From Thermococcus sp. SY098 (GTDB lineage: Archaea; Methanobacteriota_B; Thermococci; Thermococcales; Thermococcaceae): a DNA stretch of 64,000 nucleotides. Under the pieces are notes generated by a model that was not told the origin of the DNA, made no database searches, and worked only from the letters and a program-made list of their open reading frames with translations. The stretch spans positions 186,001 through 250,000 of the forward strand of contig NZ_CP141821.1 in the NCBI RefSeq assembly GCF_035621495.1, read 5' to 3'. A program made the translations under genes and the position numbers. This document shows, piece after piece, positions 25,054 through 36,140 of this stretch (positions are counted from its first letter, which is position 1; each line of letters opens with the position of its first letter).

Positions 25054-27867
25054 TCAGCCTTTGGCAACTCCAATAGGTCTCATCCTTGCAACCAGCTTTG
25101 CAATTCCTGCCTTTGCAACGACATTGACGACGTTGTCAACGTTCTTATAAGCTCCCGGAGCCTCTTCAGCGACAACCCTTAGGCTCGCTGCCCTGATGTA
25201 GATTCCTCTCTGCATGAGCTCATTTCTAAGCCTGTCCCCTCTATACTGCCTTGTAGCGGCTTTTCTGCTGAGAACCCTTCCAGCACCATGGCATGTCGAG
25301 CCAAATGCTTCTTTCATTGCCCCTTCGGTTCCAGCTAAGACATAGCTTGCGGTTCCCATTGAACCAGGAATAAGCACCGGCTGCCCAACGTCTCTGTAAA
25401 TCCTTGGCACCGCCTCATGCCCAGGTGGGAATGCCCTTGTAGCACCTTTTCTGTGAACAACAACCTTAACTTTTCTTCCGTCTACCTCGTGCTCCTCAAG
25501 CTTGGCTATGTTATGGGCAACATCATAAACAATGTGCATCCCAAGATCTTCAGCTTTTTGTCTGAACACTTCTTCAAAGCTCTCCCTTACCCAGTGGGTG
25601 ATCATCTGTCTGTTTGCCCAAGCGAAGTTTGCAGCAGCTTTCATAGCACTGAAGTATCTCTGTCCCTCCTCGCTTTGGAACGGGACGCTGACAAGTTCTC
25701 TGTCTGGCCATGGGACCCTGTATTTTCTGTTGGCTCTTTCCATAATTCTGAGATAGTCGCTTGCAACCTGATGACCCAAACCTCTTGATCCTGTGTGAAC
25801 CATCACAACCACTTGCCCCTCGAAAATGCCGTAAACCTCAGCCACTTCTGGATCGAATACCTTGTCCACAACTTGCACCTCAAGGAAGTGATTTCCGCTG
25901 CCAAGAGAGCCAAGCTGTGGTGCACCTCTTCTCTTTGCTGTATCACTTACGTAAGAGGGGTTTGCTCCTTCCATCCCCCCTCCTTCTTCCAGTCTCTCCA
26001 AGTCTTCATCCCAGCCATAGCCGTTGTCAACTGCCCACTTTGCACCCTCTGCTAAAACGTCATCAAGCTGGGTCCACTGAAGCCTGACCCTTCCTTTGCT
26101 ACCCAATCCGCTTGGAACGTTCTTAAAGAGCGTATCAATGAGCTGCTTGATCTTTGGTCTTACATCCTTCTCGGTAAGGTTTGTTCTGATTAACCTCACT
26201 CCACAGTTGTGTACCACTATTCCATTGGCTATGAAGTTGTGCGCCCTGTGGTAAACCCCGATGTCATATAACAGTTTTGAGTCACTTCTCACTTTACGGA
26301 CTTCAATTACAGGGTCTAAAACGAATCCTCCTTCAAGGCCATATCTCCTGGCAAATGCTTCAAAATCTGGTAGCAACTCTGTGAGTTTCTGATTCCTTTT
26401 TACTAAGTTGCTCTCGTTGATTTCCTTGGAGACTAAGAGTTTTCTACGTAGGTATTCAGCAAAGATTAGTGCATAGGGCTTCTTTGAAGTATATTCATAG
26501 CCCACAAGGGATAAGAAGTTATAAATTTCCGACGTGTTGGCGTATATGGTCAGACGGTACATGACCTTGCCATCATATTCTTTCACTTTCCAGATGTGGG
26601 ATGTAATTCCGAATTCAGATAGCATCTCCCTAATAGACTCAAGGAACCTCTTAAGGTTACCTTCAAGTTCCTTGGACTTGACCACAGTTAGTGAGATTGA
26701 ATTTGGAGTATATTTATGCTTGGGAGTAAGGAGAGCTGGCTTAGTGCCATCCGCCCCAAAAAGTCCGGCCAGGAAGTTTCTCTTAATCCACAAGGGTGCA
26801 TTTTTGATCCAGATAGGAACATCAAATTCCACATCAGTCTTCTTACCAATGGGAGCACCCAATTTGATCAGGAGTAAAGCAAATGCCTTCGAGGTGACCT
26901 TTATTGAATACTCTGTTCCTTCTGTATCAAATTTGCCCCATGCAGTTTTGATTTTTTGTCTTCTTCTCCTGGAGTGTACCTTTGAGGCTCTGATGTTGAA
27001 ATAAAATGCTAAGTCTTTTCTCAACGACTCCAGTCCTTCTCTATCACCGTAGAACACTGTTACAATTCTCTTCCTTCCGTTTTTCTCTTTGTATATGTCA
27101 AATGACCCATCTCCCAAGAAGTAACCAAGGATTCTTGCAAGTACTCCTATTCTTGGATCTCTGAGTGATAGGGGTAGTAGATTCCTGTTTTCGAGGTACC
27201 TTATGAGTTGCTTATCCTCACCCTCGAAGTCCTCATAGGTTAGCAAACTAATGTTCTTTGGCTCTTTATATTCGGGCCCCTCAAATGGGTAAACTACGAC
27301 CAAATTTCCTGGTTTAAGTTCCTCAGCAAGCTTGTATCCATTTTCTGTTAAGACCGGATGATCTCCCGATGCTTTAAGAACTCTTCCACTTGAGAGATAT
27401 ATTTCGTATATCTCCTCATCACTCTCCCTTTCTGCCACGAGCATTATTTTTGAACTGTCGTTGTGTCCCTCCTGAACATTGTATACCTTGAGAGGGATCT
27501 TCTTAAAGTTCTCTGGGAGGTCTTTCACTTTAATTTTGAATCCAAGGTCGCTGATAATTTCAGTCTCCTCGTGGATACAATTCACATCGTAACCAACTCC
27601 ACCTGGGCTGATAACTCCTTCTTTCGCGTCAAAAGCCGCAACACCGCCAATTGGGAAACCATATCCCTGATGACCATCTGGCATGACTATAGAATACTTG
27701 TAAATTCCAGGAAGCATAGCTACATTCGCAGCTTGCTCAAGTGTTCTATCTTGACGCATTTTTTGAATTAAAACATCATCTGCATAGACTCTCCCGGGAA
27801 CCCTCATTCTCTTGTCAAACTTGGGTATCTCCCATCTTATCTGATCTATCCTTTTCAATGGAACCAT
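25054..27867 (-). CDS. rtcB: RNA-splicing ligase RtcB precursor (intein-containing)
   Basis: A 937-residue precursor. Residues 1-96 and 555-937 together form RtcB (about 479 residues); residues 97-554 are an intein. RtcB joins 2',3'-cyclic phosphate and 5'-OH RNA ends with GTP and Mn2+ and ligates tRNA exons. Conserved parts are [19 protein letters not shown], the split site [36 protein letters not shown] and, at the end, [13 protein letters not shown] with the guanylated-histidine region. The intein lies directly before the Mn-binding cysteine, so the enzyme stays inactive until splicing. The ATG follows GGAGGTGGGGGA. It lies 50 bases after archease, its activating partner, on the same strand. 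Confidence 0.97.
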   Translation of the reverse strand: MVPLKRIDQIRWEIPKFDKRMRVPGRVYADDVLIQKMRQDRTLEQAANVAMLPGIYKYSIVMPDGHQGYGFPIGGVAAFDAKEGVISPGGVGYDVNCIHEETEIISDLGFKIKVKDLPENFKKIPLKVYNVQEGHNDSSKIMLVAERESDEEIYEIYLSSGRVLKASGDHPVLTENGYKLAEELKPGNLVVVYPFEGPEYKEPKNISLLTYEDFEGEDKQLIRYLENRNLLPLSLRDPRIGVLARILGYFLGDGSFDIYKEKNGRKRIVTVFYGDREGLESLRKDLAFYFNIRASKVHSRRRRQKIKTAWGKFDTEGTEYSIKVTSKAFALLLIKLGAPIGKKTDVEFDVPIWIKNAPLWIKRNFLAGLFGADGTKPALLTPKHKYTPNSISLTVVKSKELEGNLKRFLESIREMLSEFGITSHIWKVKEYDGKVMYRLTIYANTSEIYNFLSLVGYEYTSKKPYALIFAEYLRRKLLVSKEINESNLVKRNQKLTELLPDFEAFARRYGLEGGFVLDPVIEVRKVRSDSKLLYDIGVYHRAHNFIANGIVVHNCGVRLIRTNLTEKDVRPKIKQLIDTLFKNVPSGLGSKGRVRLQWTQLDDVLAEGAKWAVDNGYGWDEDLERLEEGGGMEGANPSYVSDTAKRRGAPQLGSLGSGNHFLEVQVVDKVFDPEVAEVYGIFEGQVVVMVHTGSRGLGHQVASDYLRIMERANRKYRVPWPDRELVSVPFQSEEGQRYFSAMKAAANFAWANRQMITHWVRESFEEVFRQKAEDLGMHIVYDVAHNIAKLEEHEVDGRKVKVVVHRKGATRAFPPGHEAVPRIYRDVGQPVLIPGSMGTASYVLAGTEGAMKEAFGSTCHGAGRVLSRKAATRQYRGDRLRNELMQRGIYIRAASLRVVAEEAPGAYKNVDNVVNVVAKAGIAKLVARMRPIGVAKG
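26206..27579 (-). mobile_element. RtcB intein with LAGLIDADG homing endonuclease
   Basis: A 458-residue intein. It starts with Cys (CIHEETEI) after GYDVN and ends in [12 protein letters not shown] before CGVRL, the classical Cys1 / penultimate His-Asn / Cys+1 arrangement. Block B is SGDHPVLT near residues 71-78. Two dodecapeptide motifs, [11 protein letters not shown] (near 150) and [11 protein letters not shown] (near 269), mark a LAGLIDADG endonuclease whose two acidic residues are intact. The element looks able both to splice and to home. Inteins at this RtcB site are known in Pyrococcus. The boundaries are exact at codon level: TGT at 27577-27579 and AAC at 26206-26208. Confidence 0.95.
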
Positions 27868-27917
27868 TCCCCCACCTCCAATTAAATTAACTCTCTATGT
27901 GATTTAAGAGCTTTGCT

Positions 27918-28352
27918 TTACAGATCCGGCACCAATTGGACAATCCAAGTTCCATCTTCCAACTGCTCAATCTTCATGTCATGATATGTTATTGCCTTAA
28001 CCTCCTCCTTGGGCTCATGTTTTCCATAATCTAAGGGCTCCCCATAAGCTTTGGCTTTGAGCTTGTACCCTTCTTTGGTTTTCTCAATCTTAACTTCAAA
28101 GTCTGAAAATACAAGCCCTTCAGTATCGTGGAGAATTAAGAGCTCCTCAAGGAAGTTGTAGAGCAGAGCATACAAATCCTCACCGCTAACTTCAATCTCT
28201 CTCACTTCTTTTGGTTCGACTTTTTCCACATCTACCATCACGTCAAACAGTGCTATGGCAACATTCTCAAAAGCTTCTTCGAGAGTTCTTCCGTATCCTC
28301 TAATTCCTATATCTGCGGTATGTTCATAATGCTCCCACTTTCTCATTTTCAT
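27918..28352 (-). CDS. Archease, RtcB activator
   Basis: A 144-residue archease. It helps RtcB guanylylation and turnover and widens its NTP use. Family features are the N-terminal [25 protein letters not shown], and the C-terminal [21 protein letters not shown] with conserved metal-binding acidic residues. The ATG at 28352 follows GGAGGTGAGAGA. It is transcribed away from panB (57-base divergent gap) and precedes rtcB, an arrangement known in Pyrococcus. Confidence 0.96.
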   Translation of the reverse strand: MKMRKWEHYEHTADIGIRGYGRTLEEAFENVAIALFDVMVDVEKVEPKEVREIEVSGEDLYALLYNFLEELLILHDTEGLVFSDFEVKIEKTKEGYKLKAKAYGEPLDYGKHEPKEEVKAITYHDMKIEQLEDGTWIVQLVPDL

Positions 28353-28409
28353 TCTCTCACCTCCGATAGGTTAATATTCCTTGGGGGTTTATTAGGCTTG
28401 GGTGAGAAT

Positions 28410-29285
28410 ATGAGGGAGATAACTCCAAGGAAGATTATCGAAATGAAGGGAAAAGAAAAAATTTCCATGGTGACAGCTTATGATTATCCTTCAGCACTGA
28501 TAGCAGATAAAGCGGGAATTGACATTATCTTTATTGGAGATTCCCTTGGCATGGTAGTTTATGGCGAGCCAAATACCTTAAATGTCTCTATGGAACAGAT
28601 GATTTACCACACGAGGGCTGTTGCCAAAGCCGTTAAGAGGGCCTTAGTTTTGGCAGATATGCCCTTTATGAGCTATGAAGTGAGCATTGAGGAAGGGCTT
28701 AGAAACGCGGCAAAACTCATCCAAGCAGGTGCCGATGCTGTGAAAATTGAAGGCGGTTATGATCACAAGAAGCTTGTTAAAAAGCTTGTGAGAGCTGGAA
28801 TCCCTGTAATGGGACACACTGGTTTAACACCCCAGCGCTATCTCCGTTTAGGTGGCTACCGCCTGATAGGCGAAACTGAAGAGGAGATAGAGGAAATCCT
28901 TAGAGATGCAAAAGCTTTGGAAAAAGCGGGGGCATTTGCTGTTGTTCTGGAGTTTGTACTTGCAGATGTGGCAAAACTTGTAACGGAAGAAGTTAAGATA
29001 CCAACGATTGGAATTGGCTCTGGACCATATGTTGATGGGCAAGTTCTGGTTTGGCATGATCTTTTAGGAATTTATGAAAATGTTCCACCATTTGTTAAAA
29101 AATATGCCGATTTAAGAAGCATGATTCAGCTTGCTCTTGAAGAATACAGAAGCGAGGTAAAAGAGGGCAAGTTCCCAGAACCAAAACACTACTGGGAGTT
29201 TTTAGATAAGGATGACTTTGAAAAGAAGAAAAAGAGGGCAATTGAAAAACTCATGAGAGACTCATTAGAGTTCTCTGATGACTAA
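28410..29285 (+). CDS. panB: Ketopantoate hydroxymethyltransferase PanB
   Basis: A 291-residue PanB that makes ketopantoate from 2-oxoisovalerate and methylenetetrahydrofolate, or another one-carbon donor, for coenzyme A synthesis. Conserved segments are [43 protein letters not shown] and [21 protein letters not shown]. The ATG at 28410, after GGGTGAGAAT, matches the family; the longer frame upstream does not. The C-terminus is about 25 residues longer than bacterial PanB and charged ([12 protein letters not shown]). The stop shares CTAA with that of the opposite gene. Confidence 0.96.
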   Translation: MREITPRKIIEMKGKEKISMVTAYDYPSALIADKAGIDIIFIGDSLGMVVYGEPNTLNVSMEQMIYHTRAVAKAVKRALVLADMPFMSYEVSIEEGLRNAAKLIQAGADAVKIEGGYDHKKLVKKLVRAGIPVMGHTGLTPQRYLRLGGYRLIGETEEEIEEILRDAKALEKAGAFAVVLEFVLADVAKLVTEEVKIPTIGIGSGPYVDGQVLVWHDLLGIYENVPPFVKKYADLRSMIQLALEEYRSEVKEGKFPEPKHYWEFLDKDDFEKKKKRAIEKLMRDSLEFSDD

Positions 29286-30121
29286 CGCCGTTCACTCTTA
29301 ATTTTTGAAACTCCCAGGGTTCCTATCATTATCAGCATGAACCCTATTGCATGGTAAACCGTAAAATTCTCCCCAAGAAGTATTGATAGTCCAATGGCAA
29401 CGGCTGGTGCTGGTGTTATTATTGCAGTAGCCTTTGAGAGGTTGATGAGCCTTATTGCTGAGTACCACAAAACCTGAGTTAGCGCAATTATCACTCCCTC
29501 AGCTACAGCAAGTTTTGTAAATTCCAAATCAAAACTTAGAGCCAAAACCAAAAGAATCAGTCCCCCAAATGTGTTTCTGAGGGTAGCTATTAAATATGGG
29601 GAGTACTTCAACTGTTTGGCAATTGTGTGTCCGATTTGCCAGAATAATGGCGTTAGCAAAAGCAATACATCTCCTCTCTTAGGCTCTATAAATCTTCCCT
29701 GAGTTATCACAAGAACTATCCCCAAAAGAATTATCAGCGAAAGGACAAGCTGCTTCTTAGTTATCCTTTCCCTTAGGAATAGGTATGAAAGGACAAACGA
29801 ATACAATACCTCACTCCTTGTTATCAGAGATGCATTTATTGCCGTGCTCATTCTGGCACCATATGAGTACGCAATGTATGCCAAAGCTGTTCCAAAAAGG
29901 CCCACAAGAAAAGCTTTATGAAGATGCCCGGGGATTTCTTTTAGCTCTCTCCATTTGCCTGAGGGCAAAATCATTACCCACAATATTAAAGAGGCAAACA
30001 ATGCAGAAAACGCCGCAAAGCTGAGAGGGTTAACTGGATTTGATTTAATAACAACTGGTTCAATTCCTACAAGGATTAGCGCGATGAAAGCAAACAGTGT
30101 TCCCTTGGCTTCTTGATTCAT
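29282..30121 (-). CDS. EamA/DMT-family membrane transporter
   Basis: A 279-residue protein with ten predicted membrane segments, arranged as two EamA (DMF6) repeats, starting [19 protein letters not shown] and ending [22 protein letters not shown]. Such transporters export amino acids or other metabolites; the substrate cannot be told. The ATG at 30121, after GGTGAGCCAT, is preferred; the upstream in-frame codons add 14 residues. A TATA-like TTTTTAATTAAG on this strand lies around 30176-30187. Confidence 0.85.
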   Translation of the reverse strand: MNQEAKGTLFAFIALILVGIEPVVIKSNPVNPLSFAAFSALFASLILWVMILPSGKWRELKEIPGHLHKAFLVGLFGTALAYIAYSYGARMSTAINASLITRSEVLYSFVLSYLFLRERITKKQLVLSLIILLGIVLVITQGRFIEPKRGDVLLLLTPLFWQIGHTIAKQLKYSPYLIATLRNTFGGLILLVLALSFDLEFTKLAVAEGVIIALTQVLWYSAIRLINLSKATAIITPAPAVAIGLSILLGENFTVYHAIGFMLIMIGTLGVSKIKSERR

Positions 30122-30245
30122 ATGGCTCACCAAAGGATTTGGATTATTCCTGCACAATCGCAATACACTCTAAAGCTTAATTAAAAATGCTTAAAGAGTT
30201 TGTGTATGCCCTGATAATTTATGCAGGCGAGAACAAAGTTTGTTA

Positions 30246-30333
30246 TGGCGCCGGGGCGGGGATTTGAACCCCGGAGGGCTTAACGCCCACGGACTCTCCA
30301 GGCCCGCGCCTTCCCAGGCTAGGCTACCCCGGC
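30246..30333 (-). tRNA. tRNA-Ser (GGA anticodon)
   Basis: The complement reads GCCGGGG (acceptor, 30327-30333), TA, a D-arm GCC...GGC, an anticodon arm CGGGC-CTGGAGA-GTCCG with GGA at positions 34-36, a long variable arm (GGGC GTTAA GCCC) typical of class II tRNAs, a T-arm CGGGG-TTCAAAT-CCCCG, and the acceptor 3' strand with discriminator G. CCA is encoded at 30246-30248. It lies 20 bases after the rpsJ stop and probably shares its transcript. Confidence 0.96.
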
Positions 30334-30353
30334 ACTAAAAATAAGAAGAGCAA

Positions 30354-30662
30354 TCATGAGATAAGCTCGATTTCGATTGTTACGTCTTCAGGAACGCGAA
30401 TCCTCATTATCTGCCTCATGGCCCTCTCATCAGCCTCAATGTCAATGAGCCTCTTGTGGACTCTGAGCTCAAATCTATCAAAGGTTGCTGTTCCCTCACC
30501 ATCTGGGCTTTTCCTTGTTGTTATCCTGATTCTCTTTGTTGGGAGTGGTATAGGACCGCTCATCCTAACTCCTGTTCTCTCTGCAATTTGCTTGATTTGA
30601 TCAGCTACCTCATTAAGGGACTTTATATTGGTGCTTGCAAGCTTGATTCTTGCTTTTTGCAT
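30354..30662 (-). CDS. rpsJ: Ribosomal protein S10 (uS10)
   Basis: A 102-residue archaeal S10 of the small ribosomal subunit, starting [20 protein letters not shown] and containing [22 protein letters not shown] and [22 protein letters not shown]. The ATG at 30662, after AGAGGTGGCAAAA, gives the usual length; the GTG at 30671 overlaps the ribosome binding site. It lies between the EF-1A gene (56-base gap) and tRNA-Ser, an order conserved in Thermococcales, so all three are probably one transcription unit. Confidence 0.97.
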   Translation of the reverse strand: MQKARIKLASTNIKSLNEVADQIKQIAERTGVRMSGPIPLPTKRIRITTRKSPDGEGTATFDRFELRVHKRLIDIEADERAMRQIMRIRVPEDVTIEIELIS

Positions 30663-30718
30663 TTTTGCCACCTCTTAAGAAGCTTCAGTTAAAAGAAAGA
30701 ACTTAGAAAGAAAGGGCT

Positions 30719-32005
30719 TCACTCGCCCTTCTGAATGGATATGACCATACCAGCAGCGACTGTTTGACCCATGTCTCTGATAGCGAATCTACCGAGCTGT
30801 GGAATCTCCTTAACTGGCTCGATGACCATTGGCTTGGTTGGTCTGAGGATAACGATAGCTGAGTCACCGGTCTTAATGAACTGTGGGTTCTGCTCAACGA
30901 TGTTACCTGTTCTTGGGTCAAGCTTTGCAAGGAGCTGTTCAAATCTAACAGCAACCTGTGTGGTGTGTGCGTGGAGAACTGGTGTGTAACCAACGGTAAT
31001 GGCTGTTGGGTGGTTGAGGACGATAATCTGAGCTTTGAATGTGTCCTTTGGTCTGACAACTGTTGGAGCTTTGTCTGGGTGTCCAGCGACGTCACCTCTC
31101 TTGATGTCGTTCTTGCTGACACCTCTGACGTTGAATCCGATGTTGTCACCTGGAAGAGCCTCTTGGAGTGGTTCGTGGTGCATCTCGATGCTCTTGACTT
31201 CACCCTGGATTGGCTTGTGGAAGATTGTGCTGGCTGGCTCGAAGATAACTACGTCACCAACTCTAAGCTTACCTGTCTCAACTCTACCGACTGGAACTGT
31301 ACCGACACCCTTAATTGAATAAACGTCTTGGATTGGGATTCTGAGTGGCTTATCAACGGGCTTTGGTGGCTCTGGGATCTGGTCAAGTGCCTCGATGAGT
31401 GTTGGTCCCTTGTACCATGGCATCTTGTCGCTCTTCTTAACTACGTTGTCACCTTCCCATGCTGATGTTGGGATGATTGGGAAGTTCTTGTAGCCGAGCA
31501 TCTTGAGGAGTTTCTCGACCTGAGCGGCAACTTCCTTGAATCTCTTCTCATCGTAGTTGACCATATCCATCTTGTTGATTGCAACGATGATGTGGTTGAT
31601 ACCGAGTGTTCTTGCAAGGAATGCGTGCTCCTTGGTCTGTGGCATGACACCGTCTGTGGCTGCAACAACAAGAACAGCGGCATCAGCCTGTGAAGCACCG
31701 GTAATCATGTTCTTAACGAAGTCTCTGTGTCCCGGAGCGTCAATGATTGTGATGTATCTGTGTGGGGTCTCAAACTTGGTGTGAGCGACGTCAATTGTAA
31801 TACCTCTTTCTCTCTCTTCCTTGAGCCTGTCCATGACCCAAGCGAACTTGAATGACTTACCCTTTTCACCCATCTCTTCAAACTTCTTAATGATCTGCTC
31901 TGGAATGTTGGCTGTGTCGAAGAGCAGTCTTCCGATCATGGTGCTCTTACCGTGGTCGACGTGTCCGATAAACACAATATTAACGTGTGGCTTCTCCTTT
32001 GCCAT
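30719..32005 (-). CDS. tuf: Translation elongation factor EF-1A
   Basis: A 428-residue GTPase that brings aminoacyl-tRNA to the ribosome. It has the G1 motif [10 protein letters not shown]3 DAPGHRDF, G4 NKMD and the C-terminal beta domains ending in [15 protein letters not shown]. The start follows GGAGGTGGATAAAA, and a TATA box (TTTAAAAACC, 32051-32060) sits about 50 bases before the ATG. Strong codon and ribosome-binding features fit a very highly expressed gene. First gene of the tuf-rpsJ-tRNA-Ser unit. Confidence 0.98.
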   Translation of the reverse strand: MAKEKPHVNIVFIGHVDHGKSTMIGRLLFDTANIPEQIIKKFEEMGEKGKSFKFAWVMDRLKEERERGITIDVAHTKFETPHRYITIIDAPGHRDFVKNMITGASQADAAVLVVAATDGVMPQTKEHAFLARTLGINHIIVAINKMDMVNYDEKRFKEVAAQVEKLLKMLGYKNFPIIPTSAWEGDNVVKKSDKMPWYKGPTLIEALDQIPEPPKPVDKPLRIPIQDVYSIKGVGTVPVGRVETGKLRVGDVVIFEPASTIFHKPIQGEVKSIEMHHEPLQEALPGDNIGFNVRGVSKNDIKRGDVAGHPDKAPTVVRPKDTFKAQIIVLNHPTAITVGYTPVLHAHTTQVAVRFEQLLAKLDPRTGNIVEQNPQFIKTGDSAIVILRPTKPMVIEPVKEIPQLGRFAIRDMGQTVAAGMVISIQKGE

Positions 32006-32075
32006 TTTTATCCACCTCCAAATTTCTGCCTAACCTTATTGACTGGAATAGGTTTTTAAAGCTTTCTGTAACCTC

Positions 32076-32115
32076 GGCTCTCTTGAGCGGGAAACCCGCT
32101 TTTTGCAAGAGAGCC
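32076..32115 (-). terminator. Two-part 3' hairpin after the secreted-protein operon
   Basis: An outer stem GGCTCTCTTG (32076-32085) pairs perfectly with CAAGAGAGCC (32106-32115). Inside it AGCGGG (32086-32091) pairs with CCCGCT (32095-32100), leaving a one-sided TTTTG bulge. It begins directly at the stop codon of the gene ending at 32116 and lies upstream of the tuf promoter. It therefore probably marks the 3' end of that operon and shields tuf. Confidence 0.6.
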
Positions 32116-33029
32116 TCATGAGTCCAAAGGAAGATACAGGAGAGGGTTTAAAAAGTTAACTAATTGCAGTTTTTGCAAAATGGTACTTTCAGAACAAAGA
32201 GCATCCACTGTGTATGCTCTAACTCGTTTTGTGTGGAACTCTCTGATATAAACTGTATTGCCAATAACATTGACGTCTTTTGGAGTGTAGCTTAGTCGCT
32301 TACATGCTAACTTTATCAAGTTCTTGGTATAAACACAAAGACCTCTTCTCTCATCCCCCGAAGGTCTCACAAATGAATAAATCACCGCAACGTATTTTTC
32401 TCCAATCCCAATTTTGACAAATGCCCTCAAGTTCTCTTCTCTCCATGGCTTTGCAACTCTAACTCTCTTTTTGGGTTTGTAGCTTTCTAGCAGGTACACA
32501 TGACCTTCGCTCGTTGCTACATAAGTGAAGTTACCATAATCTCCAACATCAGTCACCACTCCATAATCGAGACAGAAAAATTTGGAGCTTCCATCCATGA
32601 CGTTAATCCAATAAACACAACCATTCGAAAGAATGATTTTGCCGTCTTGATAAGAATTAAACCAGACAGCTTTTGCTATATATGCTTCCCAGCGTTTATT
32701 TAGGGAATAGTCAAGAAATAGTAGCTCAGTACCCGGACCATAAGGGTCTCCTGGATAACTTGCTATTAAGAGAACTCCCTCCGGCAAGCATAAGTACTCT
32801 CCAACAGCTCCATTGAGTTTGTAAGTTTTATTGCTGAGGGTAAAGTTTACATGGTTTCCGAGTGCATCTGTCCATTCTTTGATCTCAATTTTTAGATGAC
32901 ATTTTGGATTGGATATTTAGTATCTTCAAATGATGGAACACTTTCTGGTTTAACTTCGATGATAAGTGCTCTGGAGGAGAACAAAAGTAATATAATTGCC
33001 CCTAAAAGAACAAGCCTCAGTTTCTTCAA
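32116..33029 (-). pseudogene. Frameshifted secreted beta-propeller-like protein
   Basis: The start TTG at 33029 follows AGGTGAAAAG and encodes a signal peptide (KKLRLVLLGAIILLLFSSRA). This frame ends at a TAA at 32892-32894 after 45 codons. The protein continues in another frame, open from about 32910 to 32116, reading KCHLKIEIKEWTDALGNHV and on into strand-rich repeats (YLLESYKPKKRVRV, RLSYTPKDVNVIG) like those of PQQ or WD propellers. A single base added to the AAAA run (TTTT at 32902-32905 on the plus strand) would restore one 304-residue protein. Either a pseudogene, a sequencing error or a programmed -1 shift. It starts four bases after the preceding gene. Confidence 0.75.
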
Positions 33030-33033
33030 CTTT

Positions 33034-33618
33034 TCACCTCCTAACTTCAAACCAATCTTCAGCCTTCAGTGTTTTCTCCTTCCAGTAGGGAAGTGTAATC
33101 CTTGAATATCTCACATTTGGATTGTACGTAACTACCACCCTATATCTGCCCTCCCACGGGAAATACCAGTCCTTTATTTTCCCACCTTCAGGTCTTCTGC
33201 CCCAAGAAAATCTGTAGATACCAACAATTTCCTCACCAGGTTGAAGAACCTTGAGGTTTTCATCCGTTGGAGGTAAGAGCGAGGGTCTTGGACCTGTGTA
33301 TTTAATTTTGGTTCCATTCTCAAAATAAATCTCGATACTGAGGGAAATCCATCTCATGGGAGCTATCCCCCTCACCGGAGCAGCACCAACGTTTTTCAAT
33401 CTGAGGGTTATGTTGAAGATCTCGTTTGATGTCAAAACTTTTGGAGAAACACTAACAGAAAGAGACAAATTGCCTTTATATAACATCTCCTGGGTATTGT
33501 TTTCTACATTCTCAGAATTCATGATATCTACAGAATCTTCAATCTTCTGATTCTTCCCACCAATCAAGAGTACTATAACAAGCAAAAGGAGCACAACAAG
33601 AATTACTACCTTTTTCAC
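33034..33618 (-). CDS. Membrane-anchored extracellular protein, unknown
   Basis: A 194-residue protein that I do not recognise. One N-terminal membrane anchor (KKVVILVVLLLLVIVLLIGG, residues 2-21) is followed by a linker and a beta-rich outer domain (about 55-194). That domain has LSVSVSPKVLTSNEIFNITL and RLKNVGAAPVRG segments, which recall Ig-like/CARDB folds, and it ends in WEGRYRVVVTYNPN...WFEVRR. I place the start at GTG 33618, six bases after AAGGTG. A TATA box GGTTATATAAACG lies about 40 bases upstream. It is followed after four bases by the frameshifted secreted gene; the two probably form an operon. Confidence 0.72.
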   Translation of the reverse strand: MKKVVILVVLLLLVIVLLIGGKNQKIEDSVDIMNSENVENNTQEMLYKGNLSLSVSVSPKVLTSNEIFNITLRLKNVGAAPVRGIAPMRWISLSIEIYFENGTKIKYTGPRPSLLPPTDENLKVLQPGEEIVGIYRFSWGRRPEGGKIKDWYFPWEGRYRVVVTYNPNVRYSRITLPYWKEKTLKAEDWFEVRR

Positions 33619-33756
33619 TTCATCCACCTTATCTAAAAGATACTTTGCCCTTCGTTTATATAACCTTTTCTGACATAGTTAATGGAAAATAATCCCTAAC
33701 TGTTACAGAAATACCACCAAAATTAAATTGTAGAAAAGTCAGAAGAAGAGAAGAAA

Positions 33757-35955
33757 TCAAATCTGTGGGCAGATGTCCTTTTCTGTTGGTGGGTTTGGAT
33801 CGAGTCCCTTTCTCTGTCTGATCTGTCTGATTATCTGGACAGCGAGTTCTTGTGGAACTCTCTCGAATCCTGCATGTTCGGTGCTCCACAAGGCTCTACC
33901 GCTTGTTGCACTTCTGATGGCTCCAGCGAATCCGAACATCTCGGCAACTGGTGCCTTTGCAATGATGGTCATGACTTCACCTTCCTGCCTCATATCAAGG
34001 AGCTGACCTCTTCTCTGGCTAATTTCCCTGCTGACTGGACCCATGTACTCGTACGGAACGTTGATGATAACTTTCTGGTATGGCTCGTAAAGGACTGGAC
34101 CAGCTTTCATCATTGCACAGTGAATGGCTGTTCTAATTGCTGGATAAATCTGGGCTGGACCTCTGTGTACGTTGTCCTCGTGGATTTGTGCATCAACTAA
34201 TCTAACGATAACCTTCATAACAGGCTCTTTTGCAAGTGGTCCCTCATCCATTGCTTGGTGGAAACCATCAATGAGTAAGTCCATAACCTCGTTGAGATAC
34301 TGGATACCCTTGGTGTTGTCAAGGAATAGGTTTCCTCTGTAGACATCAACAATACCTCTGGCGATATCGTAGTCCATTCCGAGTTCAGCAAGCTTCTTTG
34401 CAACAGCTTTTCTGTCCTTTGGTCTTCCCTCTGGAATTTCGCCATCTCTAATTGCCTGATAGATGTTGTCTGGCATTGGCTCAACTACAACGTAGAACCT
34501 GTTGTGCTTGTTTGGTGACTTGCCTTCAACGATTGGGCTGACCTTTGTGATGCTCTCTCTGTAGACGACAATTGGTTCTGAAACATCAACATCAATGCCC
34601 CAGTCTTCTTTAAGCTTGTAGAGCTTGACTTCTAAGTGTAATTCTCCCATACCGCTGAGCAAGTGCTGACCAGTTTCTTGGTCAATCTTAACTTGAAGTG
34701 TTGGATCTTCCTTAGCAAGCTGTCTAAGGGCTTCGATAAGTCTTGGCAAATCCTTAATGTTCTTTGCCTCAATTGCAACTGTAACGACTGGCTCGCTTGT
34801 GTAGTGCAAAGCTTCGAACGGTTCAATTGGTTCTTGAGCGACTGTCTCACCAGCCATTGCATCCCTCAAACCAGTTACAGCGACAATGTTACCTGCTGGA
34901 ACTGCCTCCATGTTAACCCTCTCTGGACCCATGTAGATACCGACCTGCTGGATTCTGGCTTTCCTCTTTGCAGAGATAAGGTATACCTCCTGACCAGTCT
35001 TAACAGTACCGCTCCAGACTCTGCCTGTTGAAACCTCACCAGCGTGCTTGTCAATGATGATCTTTGTAACAACCATGACCATTTTACCTTTTGGATCACA
35101 TTTGAGCATTGCCTGACCGACGTCACTGTTGATATCACCGCGCCAGAGGTGGGGAATTCTGTACTTCTGGGCCTCTAACGGGTTTGGCAAATGCCTAACG
35201 ACCATGTCAAGAACCACAACGTGAAGTGGAGCCTTCTTTCTGAGGGTCTTCAGGTCACCAGCATTTGTGAGGTCAATTATTTCTTTAAATGAAACTCCAG
35301 TCTTTTTCATGAATGGAACACTGAGAGCCCAGTTGTAGTAAGCTGAACCGAATGCAACGCTTCCATCGTTAACGTTAACCAGCCACTGCTTCTTGAACTC
35401 CTCTGGGGCATATCTCTTGATGAGCCTGTTAACGTCTGTGATTATCTTAACGAATCTCTCCTGCATCTGCTGTGGGGTAAGCTTAAGCTCTCTGATGAGT
35501 CTATCGACTTTGTTGATGAAGAGAACGGGCTTAACGTATTCCCTCAAGGCTTGTCTGAGAACTGTTTCAGTCTGTGGCATAACCCCCTCGACAGCGTCAA
35601 CGACGATAATTGCACCGTCAATTGCTCTCATTGCTCTTGTAACGTCACCACCAAAGTCAACGTGACCGGGAGTGTCAATTAAGTTAATCAGGTACTCCTT
35701 TCCCTCGTACTCGTGAACCATTGAAACGTTAGCTGCGTTGATTGTAATTCCCCTTGCCTGCTCCTGCTCGTCGAAGTCAAGAACAAGCTGCTTTCCTGCA
35801 AGCTCCTCGCTAATCATACCCGCCCCTGCCAGCAGGTTATCACTCAATGTTGTCTTACCGTGGTCAATGTGAGCAGCAATACCCATATTCCTAATTCTCT
35901 CGGGCTGAGTCATCAGCTCCTTAATTTTCGCAATCATCTCTTCCCTTCTTCCCAT
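33757..35955 (-). CDS. fusA: Translation elongation factor EF-2
   Basis: A 732-residue ribosomal translocase GTPase. It has the G1 motif [11 protein letters not shown]3 [13 protein letters not shown]4 NKVDRL, and near residue 600 the [11 protein letters not shown] segment whose histidine becomes diphthamide in archaea. The start follows GGTGGTGTAA, and a TATA box (GATTTATAAC on this strand, about 36003-36010) sits 50 bases upstream. The gene stands alone. Full length and fully conserved. Confidence 0.98.
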   Translation of the reverse strand: MGRREEMIAKIKELMTQPERIRNMGIAAHIDHGKTTLSDNLLAGAGMISEELAGKQLVLDFDEQEQARGITINAANVSMVHEYEGKEYLINLIDTPGHVDFGGDVTRAMRAIDGAIIVVDAVEGVMPQTETVLRQALREYVKPVLFINKVDRLIRELKLTPQQMQERFVKIITDVNRLIKRYAPEEFKKQWLVNVNDGSVAFGSAYYNWALSVPFMKKTGVSFKEIIDLTNAGDLKTLRKKAPLHVVVLDMVVRHLPNPLEAQKYRIPHLWRGDINSDVGQAMLKCDPKGKMVMVVTKIIIDKHAGEVSTGRVWSGTVKTGQEVYLISAKRKARIQQVGIYMGPERVNMEAVPAGNIVAVTGLRDAMAGETVAQEPIEPFEALHYTSEPVVTVAIEAKNIKDLPRLIEALRQLAKEDPTLQVKIDQETGQHLLSGMGELHLEVKLYKLKEDWGIDVDVSEPIVVYRESITKVSPIVEGKSPNKHNRFYVVVEPMPDNIYQAIRDGEIPEGRPKDRKAVAKKLAELGMDYDIARGIVDVYRGNLFLDNTKGIQYLNEVMDLLIDGFHQAMDEGPLAKEPVMKVIVRLVDAQIHEDNVHRGPAQIYPAIRTAIHCAMMKAGPVLYEPYQKVIINVPYEYMGPVSREISQRRGQLLDMRQEGEVMTIIAKAPVAEMFGFAGAIRSATSGRALWSTEHAGFERVPQELAVQIIRQIRQRKGLDPNPPTEKDICPQI

Positions 35956-36096
35956 TTACACCACCTTCATGAGCATGTTCATCATTCAGTTAAAAAGTTG
36001 AGTTATAAATCTTTCCATAGGGAAGAATAGAGAAAGTTAAGCCATTATTATTTCCAACTACCCGACTTTTGCTGGGAGCTGTAGTGTCCTGAGTAC

Positions 36097-36128
36097 AGAG
36101 AAACCCCTCGAGTTAAAGGGTTTACTCT
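36097..36128 (-). terminator. Hairpin after surE
   Basis: AGAGAAACCC (36097-36106) pairs with GGGTTTACTCT (36118-36128), with one bulged base and an eleven-base loop, 13 bases after the surE stop. Likely a 3' end structure; no typical T-run follows directly, so termination itself is not shown. Confidence 0.4.
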
Positions 36129-36140
36129 TCAATGACATTA

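Noticed and set aside
30703-31203. 166-residue frame inside the EF-1A gene
   Set aside because: It is a shadow of EF-1A on the same strand in another frame, rich in Ser/Thr/Gln from codon bias.
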